Assembly: GCA_035573855.1 (NCBI GenBank)
Contig: DATLZU010000030.1
Span: 7,895 to 71,894 of the forward strand
Direction: 5' to 3'
From: DATLZU01 sp035573855
GTDB taxonomy: Bacteria > Nitrospirota > Nitrospiria > Nitrospirales > Nitrospiraceae
DNA length: 64,000 bases
Shown: one piece after another, positions 50,820 to 61,100 of the stretch
How positions within the stretch are numbered: position 1 is the stretch's first letter
Layout of the letters: each line of letters opens with the position of its first letter
Program-made: the position numbers and the translations under genes
The notes under the pieces: model-generated
The model's database searches: none
The model's input: only the letters and a program-made list of their open reading frames with translations
Told to the model about the DNA's origin: nothing

Positions 50820-51587
50820 ATGCTTCCACCGTTAGCGACCCACCTACGGACGGTCAAACGACGGCTTGCGATCGTCGCCGGCACCTTGGCGGCGACGTTC
50901 GTCTTGACGTTTACCTACTCGGCCGAAATCATCGCGTGGCTCAATCGACCGTTTCCCAACGCCCTGGTGTTCTATGGCCCGGCCGAAGCGCTGTTCGCCT
51001 CTGTCAAGGTCTCGTTCTTGGCGGGCTTTGTGTTGAGCCTGCCGGTGATCTTCTATCACGTTTGGAAATTCATCGAGCCGGCTTTGCTGCCGAAGGAGCA
51101 GCGCCTGGCGATTCCGCTGTTTCTTCTGGCCGGTTGCCTGTTCGGATTGGGGTTGGTCTTTTGCAACCTCGTGATTCTGCCCTTGGTCATCGAGTTTTTC
51201 GTCGGTTTCGGAATGGATCGGGCCATTACCCCGGAGCTGGCCGTCGGCACGTACATCGATTTCAACGTCAAGTTTCTACTGGTCTTCGGCTGCGCGTTCG
51301 AGCTGCCGCTCGTGCTGACGTTGCTGGCCCGCATCGGCGCGGTGTCGGCCCGCGCGCTGGCGTCCTATCGGAAGCACGCTGTGATGGTCGCGTTGATCTT
51401 GTCGGCTGTCGTTACGCCTGACGCGACTTTGTTTACCATGTTGTTGATGGCCGTGCCGCTCATGGTGCTGTACGAGGTCGGAATCATTGGTGCCAGGTTA
51501 TTCGGCCGGACTTCGGCGGCCGGCGAAGATGCCGCTCCGGTGGAAGCCCCGGTGCCGATAGGCACGGCGGGACATCGGGTGCGATGA
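50820..51587 (+). CDS. tatC: Sec-independent protein translocase subunit TatC
   Basis: A 255-residue protein with six membrane helices. The N-terminus has THLRTVKRRLAIVAG, and the first periplasmic loop is followed by FIEPALLPKEQR, the conserved element that binds twin-arginine signal peptides. Further helices contain FELPLVLTLLARIGAV and SAVVTPDATLFTMLLMAVPLMVLYEVGI, typical of TatC. tatA/tatB are not adjacent. The last bases overlap the next gene (ATGA). Confidence 0.93.
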   Translation: MLPPLATHLRTVKRRLAIVAGTLAATFVLTFTYSAEIIAWLNRPFPNALVFYGPAEALFASVKVSFLAGFVLSLPVIFYHVWKFIEPALLPKEQRLAIPLFLLAGCLFGLGLVFCNLVILPLVIEFFVGFGMDRAITPELAVGTYIDFNVKFLLVFGCAFELPLVLTLLARIGAVSARALASYRKHAVMVALILSAVVTPDATLFTMLLMAVPLMVLYEVGIIGARLFGRTSAAGEDAAPVEAPVPIGTAGHRVR

Positions 51588-52705
51588 TGAACAAGCTGTT
51601 ATGCAACGGTGGGCGTGGTCGTGGGATCGGATCGATCGGATTGGGAATCGGTCTGTTGGCCGGAATCGCGTTCGGCGCGGCGCGGGTCGAGGCCGAGTCG
51701 ACCATCGATTTCCTGAGTCCGCACCGAGCCCCAACGCCGCGGGTTTGGAAGACGAACCGGCCGACCGAACCTTCCGCGTCCGCGGTGAGCATTCAAGCGA
51801 TGACCACGCTGGGCAAGAACACCGTGTTCGCCGGGTCGTTCGGCATGGGCATATTCCGCAGCGATGACCGCGGAGGGGTATGGACCCCCGTGAACGAAGG
51901 CTTGACCGATCCTTTTATTCTGTGCCTGGCGGCCGGTTCAGATGGCACGGTATACGCGGGGACGTTCCGCGGAGGCGTGTTTCGGACCCGCGACCGTGGC
52001 GAGAGCTGGCAACCGGTGAACGCGGGACTCAAGCGACTGGAGATCAAAACGCTGCTGATTACGCCCGGTGTCATCTATGCCGGAACGGGCGACGGCGTGT
52101 ATCGGCTGAACGAGGCTGACGATCGCTGGACCGTGGTAACCACAGGGCTAGACGAAGTCCTGGTTCATGCGTTGGCCAAGGCGTCGGACGGCACCCTGTT
52201 CGCCGGGACTTCGGGAAAAGGCGTGTTGCGGTATAAAGAAAGTTCGCCGGGTTGGGTCCGCATGCGGCACGGGCTCAGGGACCATGAGGGGCTGGTGGAA
52301 AATTTCATCAGGGTGCTGGCCATTGACAAAGAGCAGGGCGTGTATGCCGGCACATTCGACGGCGGCGTCTTCAGGAGCAATGACGGTGGCCAGACATGGC
52401 GCCCGATCAGCCGTGCGTTGCCGAACGATTCGATCCGCGGCATTCTCGCCAACGAGCGGGGCCTGTTCGTCGCCACCGGCCGGGGGATCTACAAGACCGT
52501 CGATCAAGGACGGCAATGGACAGCGTTGAACAACGGTCTGACCAACATGTCGGTGCAGGTGCTGGTCGACTCCGGTGCCGGATCGCTGTATGCAGGAACG
52601 AGTTCCGGGGCCTTCCGCAGCGACGACGACGGGAAAACTTGGGTGCCGATCAGCGAAGGCTTGCAGGGAACCTTGCGCTCGCCGTTTGAGACGCCGTTCA
52701 AATAG
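51584..52705 (+). CDS. Exported beta-propeller protein with BNR/YCF48-like repeats
   Basis: A 373-residue protein (ATG 51584, or 51587). The signal segment is SIGLGIGLLAGIAFGAARVEA. About seven repeats follow, each with an S/T-DDGGxTWxPV motif (SDDRGGVWTPVNEGL, RDRGESWQPVNAGL, SNDGGQTWRPISRAL, DDDGKTWVPISEGL) and AGT strands. Such propellers resemble sortilin/YCF48 modules that bind proteins or glycans. The first bases overlap tatC, so export by Tat or Sec cannot be decided. Confidence 0.75.
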   Translation: MMNKLLCNGGRGRGIGSIGLGIGLLAGIAFGAARVEAESTIDFLSPHRAPTPRVWKTNRPTEPSASAVSIQAMTTLGKNTVFAGSFGMGIFRSDDRGGVWTPVNEGLTDPFILCLAAGSDGTVYAGTFRGGVFRTRDRGESWQPVNAGLKRLEIKTLLITPGVIYAGTGDGVYRLNEADDRWTVVTTGLDEVLVHALAKASDGTLFAGTSGKGVLRYKESSPGWVRMRHGLRDHEGLVENFIRVLAIDKEQGVYAGTFDGGVFRSNDGGQTWRPISRALPNDSIRGILANERGLFVATGRGIYKTVDQGRQWTALNNGLTNMSVQVLVDSGAGSLYAGTSSGAFRSDDDGKTWVPISEGLQGTLRSPFETPFK

Positions 52706-52831
52706 AGGCCGCTCTGAAAAAACGGCGAAAAAACCGATAACGCCTCATTTCAGTCCCCCGCTCCGAGTCCACGGACCGCCATCTGTCCGCTGTCGGCTCT
52801 GCGTCGGAGCATTTGTGAGAAAGGATCATCT

Positions 52832-53341
52832 ATGCACGAGATCAGTGACCGAACGCGCGCGACCATTACCGTGATGTCCAAGGGGCAGACGCTCGGCGAG
52901 ATCGTTCTGCGCTTTTTCCCAGATGTGGCGCCCAATCATGTGAGCAATTTCGTCAAGCTGGCCAAACAGGGGTTTTACAACGGCACCACCTTCCACCGGG
53001 TGATCCCGGGCTTCATGATCCAGGGTGGCGATCCCAACAGCAAGAATCCTGACCGGTCGACCCACGGCATGGGCGGACCGGGGTACCGGATCAAAGCGGA
53101 ATTCAACAGTCGGCCCCATAAACGGGGCACACTGTCGATGGCTAGGGCGAATGATCCGGACAGCGCCGGGTCGCAGTTCTTCATCTGCGTGGCGGACGCC
53201 AACTTTCTGGATTGGCAGTACACGGTGTTCGGCGAGGTCGTCAGCGGCATGGAAGTCGTCGATAAGGTCGTCAATATGAAACGCGACGGCCGCGATAACC
53301 CGCTCGATCGGGTGGAGATGACGGTTACGGTCAGCGAATGA
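52832..53341 (+). CDS. Peptidyl-prolyl cis-trans isomerase (cyclophilin)
   Basis: A 169-residue single-domain cyclophilin without signal peptide, so cytoplasmic. Catalytic motifs: FHRVIPGFMIQGGDP (with the active Arg), GTLSMARANDPDSAGSQFFICV and LDWQYTVFGEVVSGMEVVD. It speeds proline isomerisation in protein folding. It begins after a spacer of about 125 bp and ends at a repeat-built spacer. Confidence 0.92.
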   Translation: MHEISDRTRATITVMSKGQTLGEIVLRFFPDVAPNHVSNFVKLAKQGFYNGTTFHRVIPGFMIQGGDPNSKNPDRSTHGMGGPGYRIKAEFNSRPHKRGTLSMARANDPDSAGSQFFICVADANFLDWQYTVFGEVVSGMEVVDKVVNMKRDGRDNPLDRVEMTVTVSE

Positions 53342-53415
53342 CGCGAGACGTGAGGTGTGAGATCGACTGGGGGATCTTTAGAACGGTCGCTCCGCGTTTC
53401 ATGTTTCGCGTTTCA
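53342..53415. repeat. Short-word inverted repeat between cyclophilin and lipoprotein genes
   Basis: The left arm GCGAGACGTGAGGTGTGAG (about 53343-53361) and the right arm CGTTTCATGTTTCGCGTTTCAC (53394-53415) are inverted copies in short words: the right arm reads GTGAAACGCGAAACATGAAAC on the other strand. The right arm contains the probable ATG of the next gene. Confidence 0.5.
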
Positions 53416-54087
53416 CAAGGCGCGCTTCTGTGTGCGCTGCTCGCCGGATGCGCGATTCCTCAGGTTCCTTCCCGCACCGTGTACGAGGACCCGGCCAATT
53501 TTGTTCGGTTGGAGATCGATTCGACTGTTCTGCCCGAGTGGCCTCCCAGCGCCCACAGCCATCCCGCTTCGATCTCCATCGAGGACATAGCGCATATCCT
53601 AAGACAACTCAAGGTTCAGGAACACCGGATCGCCGTGCAGCGGATGATTCAAGGCGATGCGCCTCGCGTACCGGCGTTCAGCGAAGAGGAAATCGCGCTG
53701 TTAGCGCCCCGATTGTCGGAGGCGCTTGCGCAGGCCAAACCGAACGAGCGGGTCACTTTCTACTTAAGCTATCCTCAAACCTCTATTAAGCGGGTGATTA
53801 CGACTGGCGGTCTGTACGTGCAGGGGACCGAATTGCATTTCATTTTGGGAAACTGGCGGATCGTCTACGGCATTCCGGCCTACGGCATGATTTACGACCG
53901 CCGTTATCCGATGAGCCCGACGGCGGCCAAGGGATTCGACCTGTTCTTCGAGCAGGAGGCGGCCGTCCTGCATCAGAAGAGCAGCATCTGGGATCGTCTG
54001 CTGGCAAATGAAAAAGACGAACTGGTCATCGATCTTTCGCGGGCCTTTCCGGGCGCCGCGGCTGGTGATCCGGTCGTTCGGCGATAA
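53401..54087 (+). CDS. Lipoprotein of unknown function
   Basis: A 228-residue lipoprotein starting MFRVSQGALLCALLAGCAIPQ, with the lipobox LAGC. An in-frame start at 53338 would place the lipobox too far inside. The mature protein has a helical part (ISIEDIAHILRQLKVQEHRIAVQRMIQG) and a beta part (VTFYLSYPQTSIKRVITTGGLYVQGTELHFILGNWRIVYG). No family is recognised. The first codons lie within a repeat arm. Confidence 0.6.
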   Translation: MFRVSQGALLCALLAGCAIPQVPSRTVYEDPANFVRLEIDSTVLPEWPPSAHSHPASISIEDIAHILRQLKVQEHRIAVQRMIQGDAPRVPAFSEEEIALLAPRLSEALAQAKPNERVTFYLSYPQTSIKRVITTGGLYVQGTELHFILGNWRIVYGIPAYGMIYDRRYPMSPTAAKGFDLFFEQEAAVLHQKSSIWDRLLANEKDELVIDLSRAFPGAAAGDPVVRR

Positions 54088-54287
54088 ACGATGAATCGGC
54101 CGTTTTCGGCGCATGACGCGTTCTAGCCCCTGTCTGCGGCTCGATTCGCGATGTTCGACAGGAACGTGAAAAAAATGGGTGGTGGGGATCCGAGACCGCA
54201 CTGTAGCGCACCAATGATCGGACTGCTACACTTGGTCTTTAAGCCGACGGTCAGCCGTATCCCGGCGACAAGTTTGAGGAACGAAAA

Positions 54288-54314
54288 GGTGATCGGCGCG
54301 GGGATCGAACCGGC
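54288..54314 (-). other. tRNA 3'-end-like fragment
   Basis: The minus strand reads GCCGGTTCGATCCCCGC, a T arm with GTTCGATC loop and a five-pair stem (one C-C mismatch), then GCCGATCACC, which resembles an acceptor 3' strand ending ACC. No matching 5' acceptor strand (GATCGGC) or anticodon arm follows in the expected place, so this is at most a tRNA remnant, such as an old integration target. It lies in the 272-base spacer 54088-54359, which holds no other feature that I see. Confidence 0.35.
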
Positions 54315-54359
54315 GCGCACTCGGCCCGGCGAACCAGCCGGCGACGAAAGGAGTGGGGA

Positions 54360-55346
54360 ATGGGCAAAGACAAACGGGTCGCAGGGGTAATCACCGTCTG
54401 GTTGTGCCTTGTTGTCGGCGCGGTTGGGGTGCGGGCGCAGGATACCCTGTGGGAGACTTACATCACCGCCGGAACCAAGGCCTACGGAGAAGGCCGATAC
54501 GCCGAAGCCGAGAGGATGTTCGCGGAGGCGCTGAAGGTCGCCGAGCAATTCGGACCGCAAAATCCCCGCATCGCCACCACGCTGAACAATCTTGCCGAGA
54601 CCTATCGTGTGCAAGGGAAATACGCCCAGGCGGAAACGCTGTACATGCGTTCTATGGGTATCCGGGAAAAAGTCGAAGGTTCGGAGTCGCTGGCGGTCGC
54701 GCAAAGTCTCAACAATCTGGCGCTGCTCTACGCGGTGCAAGGAAAGTACGCTGAAGCTGAACCGCTTTACGCCCGCGCGCTGGCCATCAGAGAAAAATTG
54801 CTCGGGTCCGAGGATCAGGATGTGGCGTTGGTCCTGAACAACCTGGCGCTGCTGTACAACAACCAGGGGAAGTATGATAAAGCCGAGCCGCTGTTTCGCC
54901 GTGCTCTGGCCATCAAGGAAAAAGGCTTGGGCTCGGAACACCCCAGCGTCGCCACCACGCTCAACAACTTGGCGTTGGTGTACAACAATCAAGGGAAATA
55001 CAAGGAAGCCGAGCAACTCTATCTACGTTCTCTTGCCATCCGCGAGAAGGCACTGGGGCGGGAACACCCGGATGTCGCCCAAAGCCTCAACAACCTCGCG
55101 TCTCTGTACAGCAATCAGGGCAAGTTTAAGGAAGCCGAGCCGTTGTACAAGCGGGCGCTGGCGATCGTTGAGAAAGCATTCGGCGCGGAACATCCGGAGC
55201 TCGTCATGATTCTAAAGAACTACTCGATACTGCTGCAGAAAACCGATCGAAAAGCCGAAGCCATCAGCTTCGCGGCCCGCGCCGACAAGATCAAAAACCA
55301 GCATGAACGGGAGAACACCTTGCTCAAGCCGAGCGGAACGCCGTAG
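54360..55346 (+). CDS. Exported TPR protein of the kinesin-light-chain type
   Basis: A 328-residue protein with AAAGGAG before the ATG. A signal peptide (about 1-27, ending VRAQD) is followed by six TPR units of 42 residues, each with the pattern of TPR_12: LNNLA-LY-x-QGKY-EAEPLY-RAL-I-EK-LG-EHP-VA. Such proteins bind partner proteins, here in the periplasm. No specific role is evident. It is convergent with the RND operon. Confidence 0.8.
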   Translation: MGKDKRVAGVITVWLCLVVGAVGVRAQDTLWETYITAGTKAYGEGRYAEAERMFAEALKVAEQFGPQNPRIATTLNNLAETYRVQGKYAQAETLYMRSMGIREKVEGSESLAVAQSLNNLALLYAVQGKYAEAEPLYARALAIREKLLGSEDQDVALVLNNLALLYNNQGKYDKAEPLFRRALAIKEKGLGSEHPSVATTLNNLALVYNNQGKYKEAEQLYLRSLAIREKALGREHPDVAQSLNNLASLYSNQGKFKEAEPLYKRALAIVEKAFGAEHPELVMILKNYSILLQKTDRKAEAISFAARADKIKNQHERENTLLKPSGTP

Positions 55347-55348
55347 CT

Positions 55349-55376
55349 AAAAAACCGCCTCCCTCGTGAGCGGCGG
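55349..55376 (-). terminator. Intrinsic terminator of the RND operon
   Basis: On the minus strand the stem CCGCC/GGCGG with a 12-base loop is followed by six T (positions 55354-55349), downstream of the tolC-like gene. Close by, AGCGGCGGG (55369-55377) and CCCGCCGCT (55391-55399) form an alternative nine-pair stem that could serve the convergent TPR gene. Confidence 0.55.
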
Positions 55377-55430
55377 GATTTCACACGCTCCCCGCCGCTA
55401 GCGCCGCCCCCTGTACACCCGGCCGGCGGC

Positions 55431-56837
55431 TTACGGGGCCATGCCGGGCGGAACGGACAACGTGTCCGGGATCGAGAGGGTACCTGCGGCGTACGCCAAC
55501 GTCACTTCCGCAATCTTGTAGTCGTACTGTGCTTCGGCCAGTCTGGTCTGCGCTCCTGTCAATGCGACCTCGGATTGTGTCACTTCGACAATGCTTCCCA
55601 GCCCCAACTTGTACCGTTGACGCGCCAACTGCAACGCTTCCTGGGCGGTCTTGACCTGTTCTTCGGCCAACTTGATCTGTTGTGCGAAGGTTACAGTGTC
55701 CAGATAGGCGTTCGTCACCTGCTGGGTTAGCGCCTGTTCGATATTGGAAACCGTAGCTTCGGCCGCGATCTGCTGGGCGCTGGCCTCGCGGACCTGGTTT
55801 TCGATGAGAAAGCCTGTGAAGAGCGGAAAGGACAACACCGCGCTGGCCGCCCACCAGCCCCCGGTTCGTTCGGCACGGTCGGTATCGAACGTTTGGAAAT
55901 CTCCCGCGCTTGCGACGGCATTGATGGTCGGCAGATACTGTTTTCGTGTGGCGCGAAGCTTGGCTTCGGCCGAGCGGGCCTGCTCCTGCGCACGCTTGAG
56001 TTCCGGGTGGGATAGGCTGCTCGCGATCAACGTGTCGAGCGGTTGTTGCTGGATCACTTCGATGGGGACGTCTTCCAGTACATAGTCATCCGGGCCGGCG
56101 ATTCCCATGGCCCGGTTCAATTCGGCGAAGCTGGCCTTGAGGTTGTTCCTCGCGCGCACCAGGGCCGCTTCGGCGTTCGTCAACTCCACCTCCACAAGGT
56201 CGAGGTCGAGTTTGGATTTGAGCTGCTGGCGATACAGCGTCTCGACCTGGGAACGGATGACGCCGCGCTCGCGCACGGTATCCTCCGCAATCGCCACCAG
56301 CCGGCGTTGCTTCAGACTGTTCAGGTATGCCCGCTGGACGTTTACGATTACCAAGGCCCGTTGTGCATTGACATCCTGTTCGAACGCGCGCGCGGCGAGA
56401 TCCGACGATTCGACGAGATCGCGGGTGAACCCAAAATCATAAAGCCGCTGGCTCGCGATAACTCCGCCGGTGTACTGGCTGAGATTCTGACGCACCATTG
56501 AGCCCGCCGGCGTCACAAACCGTGGGTTGATCCCGGCGACGCCGGACGCCGTCGCGAAATTGGCATAAATCTGCGGGTAGTACAGGGACCGCGTCTGTTC
56601 TGTCCGCGCCTCCGCCGCCTTGCGGTTCGCGTTGGCCGCTTGAAGCAGCGGGTGCTTCTCCAGCGCCAACTCGACCGCCTGCTTGAGACCCAAGAATTGC
56701 CCCTGGATCTGACCGCTCTTGTCGGTTCTGAGCCGATCCCGTTGCGCCTGGGCGGAAGCCGGGAAAGGTATCACCCAGACGGCGGCGGCGATGAAAAGCA
56801 CGAGCGTGCACAACGGACGTCGAACCAGATATCGCAT
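55431..56837 (-). CDS. TolC-family outer membrane efflux protein
   Basis: A 468-residue protein with signal peptide (FIAAAVWVIPFPASAQA) and the duplicated helical/strand layout of TolC: LKQAVELALEKHPLLQAANANRKAAEARTEQTRSLYYP in the first half and KRAQEQARSAEAKLRATRKQYLPTINAVASAG in the second. It forms the outer-membrane exit of the tripartite pump encoded by the two preceding genes on the same strand. The order is permease, adaptor, TolC, as in one operon. Confidence 0.9.
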   Translation of the reverse strand: MRYLVRRPLCTLVLFIAAAVWVIPFPASAQAQRDRLRTDKSGQIQGQFLGLKQAVELALEKHPLLQAANANRKAAEARTEQTRSLYYPQIYANFATASGVAGINPRFVTPAGSMVRQNLSQYTGGVIASQRLYDFGFTRDLVESSDLAARAFEQDVNAQRALVIVNVQRAYLNSLKQRRLVAIAEDTVRERGVIRSQVETLYRQQLKSKLDLDLVEVELTNAEAALVRARNNLKASFAELNRAMGIAGPDDYVLEDVPIEVIQQQPLDTLIASSLSHPELKRAQEQARSAEAKLRATRKQYLPTINAVASAGDFQTFDTDRAERTGGWWAASAVLSFPLFTGFLIENQVREASAQQIAAEATVSNIEQALTQQVTNAYLDTVTFAQQIKLAEEQVKTAQEALQLARQRYKLGLGSIVEVTQSEVALTGAQTRLAEAQYDYKIAEVTLAYAAGTLSIPDTLSVPPGMAP

Positions 56838-56946
56838 CGGCCTTCTCCTTTCCTCGCTTGCGTGGCGACTCGCCGTGACCGCATTCTTGACACGCCGAGA
56901 GAACCGTTCTGTCGCTTCTACCGCAAAACTCGTGCTGGATCGGTGG

Positions 56947-58152
56947 TTAGTATTTCTGGCTGGACGGTTTTCCGCTCGGCAGGTTGTACGGCGACGCCAG
57001 AACGGATTTCCCGTCGGTCAGTCCCGTTTTGCCGACGATGACGACTTCGTCGTCGTCTGTCAATCCCTCCACCACTTCCACCCAGACCCCGTCGTCGATA
57101 TCGGTTTTGATCGGTGTCCGATAGGCCTTTCCCTGCCGGACGACGAAGACCGATTTCACCTTGTCGGTTCCGCCAGTCGCGATCGCGGAGGGCGGAATGA
57201 CGAGCGCATTCGGATGTTCGCGTAAGAAAAATGTCGCGTTGACGAACATGCCTGGCTGAAGACGGCGGTCCTTGTTGGGCACGTCGATTTCGACCAGCAA
57301 CGTGCGGGTTGCAGGGTCCAAGGCTTCGGTGGTGCGGGTGATGGCACCAATGATTTCTTGGGCCGCCAGTTCCCGGGCCGTCAGGACGACCTTAACGCCC
57401 GGCTTGGCCAGGAGGGCGGCTTCTTGCGGCACGCTGGCGTACACCCGGACGATATCCAGGTCCATGATGGTATAGAGCGGGACGGCTTGGGTCGCCGATC
57501 CGGTGGCGGCCTGGATCATGGCGCCCGGGTCGGCGAAACGAGCTGTAATGACGCCCGAGAACGGGGCGTACACCTTGGTGTAGTCGAGTAGGGTGCGGCG
57601 GCTGTCCATGAGATACTTGGCTGCTTCGGCCGCCGCCTCCGCCACGTCCACGTCCTGCTTGGCGATGACGTCCGGATTTTCTTTCCACACATTGGCAAGG
57701 CGCTGGTAGGTGACCTTCTTGATCTTGTAATCCGCTTGGGCTTGCCGGTATTGTTCTTCGACTTCGGGCGCGTCGATCACCGCCAACAGTTGGCCCTTCT
57801 TCACCTGGTCACCCTTATCGAACCCCATCCATTTCAAGTACCCCGGCACCTTGGCATACAGCGTTGCTTGGTACCAAGGCGAAACGTTGGCTGGAAGCGT
57901 CAGCGTTTGCGCGAGGTCCCGCCGTTGCGGTTTCAGCACCTGAACGGGAATCGCGGACCCTTCGGTGAGAACCGATTTGCCCGCCTCTCCGGTCAAGGCA
58001 GAGCCCGGGGAGTCCGGGGACGAAGCCGGCTGGGTCGCCGACGTGGCCGTGAAGGTGTGGTCCCTGGTCGAAACGACCACCCAGACGAGCAAGGCGATTA
58101 CGCCGATACCCACCCAGAGGAGGAATTTGATGTTGAGTCGGGGTGGCATCAT
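56947..58152 (-). CDS. RND efflux periplasmic adaptor (membrane fusion protein)
   Basis: A 401-residue protein from ATG 58152 (ATG 58149 also possible), with one N-terminal membrane anchor (FLLWVGIGVIALLVWVVVS). The biotinyl-lipoyl half motifs are YAKVPGYLKWMGFDKGDQVKKGQLLAVIDAPE and LDYTKVYAPFSGVITARFADPGAMI, separated by a helical hairpin. The C-terminal barrel has VPNKDRRLQPGMFVNATF. It links the RND permease to TolC. It lies 28 bp after the permease gene. Confidence 0.9.
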   Translation of the reverse strand: MMPPRLNIKFLLWVGIGVIALLVWVVVSTRDHTFTATSATQPASSPDSPGSALTGEAGKSVLTEGSAIPVQVLKPQRRDLAQTLTLPANVSPWYQATLYAKVPGYLKWMGFDKGDQVKKGQLLAVIDAPEVEEQYRQAQADYKIKKVTYQRLANVWKENPDVIAKQDVDVAEAAAEAAKYLMDSRRTLLDYTKVYAPFSGVITARFADPGAMIQAATGSATQAVPLYTIMDLDIVRVYASVPQEAALLAKPGVKVVLTARELAAQEIIGAITRTTEALDPATRTLLVEIDVPNKDRRLQPGMFVNATFFLREHPNALVIPPSAIATGGTDKVKSVFVVRQGKAYRTPIKTDIDDGVWVEVVEGLTDDDEVVIVGKTGLTDGKSVLASPYNLPSGKPSSQKY

Positions 58153-58180
58153 GTCCCGATGTCGGAACGACAAACTCTTT

Positions 58181-61100
58181 TTACGCGGAAGCGCCCGGCG
58201 ATGCAACTTTCTTGTCCATCGAGCGCTTGCGGGCAATCGCGTGCAGCACGGGAATGAAAAGCAACGTCATGAATGTCGAGACAAGTAACCCGCCGATGAC
58301 GGCCCGCGCCAGCGGCATATTGGCCTCGCTGCCTTCGCCAAGACCCAACGCCATCGGTGTGAGTCCGAGAATGGTCGCCAGCGAGGTCATCAAGATCGGG
58401 CGGATGCGCAGCCGACCCGCTTCCACGACGGCGTCTTCCAACGGCACCCCTTCGCGCAATCGATTGTTCGCGAAGTCAACGAGCAACACGCTGTTGGAGA
58501 CCACGATCCCGATCATCATCAATGTGCCGATCAGGGATTCGAGATTAACCGAGGTTCCGGTCAGGAGCAGCATCCAAATCACGCCGATGAAGCCGAGCGG
58601 GACCGCGAACATAATGACGAACGGGTCCAAATAGGATCGAAACAAGCCGACCATGACGAGATAGATCAAGACCATCGCGAGCGGCAAAGTGCCGCTGAAT
58701 CCCAGGAGGGCGTCCCGCATGCTGTCCGCTTCGCCTTTGATGGTCAACGCGACGTCCGGGGGCAGTTCCAGCCGCGCGAGCGCTCGCTCGACCGCCTGTG
58801 TCACCCGGCCGAGGTCATTGCCGGCCACGCCGACGAGTACGTCCATCGTGCGTTGCAAATTGTAGTGGTCCACGGTTTCGGGGCCTGTCCTCCGGTTGAC
58901 CTGGACCAAATCGCGCAAGAGGACGGGGGGCGTTGGGGCGACGCCTGCTTGCGGCAGGGTGGGCCGTTGGGGGAATGGAGTCTGTTGCATGGCCAGCGAG
59001 GAGCCGCTCCCCGACGACGGCACGGCGCTCGCGGTCGCCGGCTGGTCGGGGCTGGTGCCGACGAGGGGGGTGTTGAGAAAGTCCTCGAAATGGATCAGGG
59101 TCTGCTCCGGATACTGGGCGACGACGAAGTACGCGTTGTTTGATTTGGGATCGATCCAGTAGCCGGGATTGAGCGTGAGATTGGAGCTGAGGCCGGTCAC
59201 CAGGTCCATCACCACCTGCTGTTCGTTGAGCCCGAGATAGGCGGACTTGGCGCGGTTCACCTCCAGGTGCAACTCCGGATAGTTCATACCCTGCCGTACT
59301 TGCACGTCGACGGTGCCGGGCACCTGCGCCGCTATGTCGCGGATGCGGGCGGCGGCCTCGGCCACCTGGGTGAGCTGGGGCCCGCTGACCTTGATGTCGA
59401 TAGGGGCTGACAGGCCGAAGTTGATCACGTCGCTGACGATGCCGCCGGTCTGAAAGGAGAACTTAAGGCCGGGAAATTGCCGGGCCAGCCGGGTGCGGAG
59501 GCGGCTGATGAGAGCGTCGGTGCGCACGGCATGCTCGTGAGTCAGGCTGACCAACAGAAAAGCCTGATGAGGGCCGTTGACCGGGGTGAAGAGGACCATC
59601 CAGCCGTGGGGCAGCCCGATGTTGGCGACGATCTGATCGAGGTCGGCGGCGGGGATTTCCTGGCGGAGGACATCTTCGATCTGGCCGATGAGGGCCTCGG
59701 TGGTTTCGACGCGGGTGCCTTCTGGGGCGGCGATGTGGAGGATGAACTGGCCGGCGTCCACCTTGGGGAAGAATTCCGTGGCAAGGCGGGGAGCCAACAA
59801 CAGGGAGCTGACGAAGAGGGCGCTTACGCCAGTCACCACCACCGCCTTGTGCCGCAGACACCACCGCAATACCGCCACATAACGCTTGACGAACGGGTCG
59901 AACAGGTTCAGTCGGTGCCACCAGGCGGTCAACCTTCCGGCGTGACCGGCTCCCTGTTCTCCATGTCCGTGCTGTTCGTTCCGGAGTAACCATTCCATCG
60001 CCACCGGCGCGACGGTCAGCGCTACCACGAACGAAGCCATCATCGAGTAGGCGACGGCGAGGGCCAGCGGCACAAACAGAAATTTGATGACGCCAGTGAA
60101 AAACGCAATCGGCAAGAAGACCAGGAATACTGTCACGGTGATGATGAACATCGGCATGGCCACTTCCGTCACCGCGTCCTCCGCCGCCTGTCTCGACGAC
60201 TTGCCCATCGCCATGTGGCGGTGGGTGTTCTCCACGACGACGATCGCGTCGTCGACCAGCCGGCCGACCGCCAGGGCCAACCCGCCCAGCGTCATGATGT
60301 TCACGGTATGGCCGGTAAAATACAGACCGATGAACGCGGCAGTCACCGAGAGCGGAATGGCGAGCGTGATAATGAGGGTCGAGCGCAGACTGCCGAGGAA
60401 GAGGAGGACCATGAGGCAGGCGAGCCCGCCGCCCAACAGCCCCTCGTGCTCCAGCGTCCGGATGGCCTGCCGGATGTAGAGGGATTGATCGAAGATCAGT
60501 TTGACCACCAGGTCCTTCGGCAGCCCCAAGAGCTTCGGCAACGTGGCCTTGATTCCGTCGATCACCTGGATCGTGTTCGCCCCCGCCTGCTTCATGATCG
60601 GCAGATATACCGCCCGCCGCCCGTTGATCCGCACCACGTTGCTTTGGATCATCGTAGAGTCGGCCGCCCGGCCTACGTCCTTGAGCAGGATCGGCACGCC
60701 GTTGACCACCTTGATCGGAATCTCGTTCATCTGCTCGACGAACTGGATCAGGCTGTTGGTGTAGACGTTGTAGTCGAACTCGCCGATCTTGACGCTGCCG
60801 GCGGGGAGCAGGAGGCTTTGGGCATTGACGGCATTGACGACATCGCGGGTGGACAGTCCCCGAGCCAGCATGCGTTCGCGGTCCAGGAACACGGTGATCT
60901 GTCGAACCGTGCCTCCGAAACTGGGGGCGACGAAGACTCCGGGAACGTTGGCCAGTTGCGGCCGCACGCCGTAGTAGGCCAAATCGCGGACTTCTTTTTC
61001 GCCCAGGGTTTCGCTGCTCACGGTGAGGGTGCCGATGGGGAGGCTGGCGGCGCCGAACTTGATGATGATCGGCGGGAAGACACCCTGCGGCAGATAGCGC

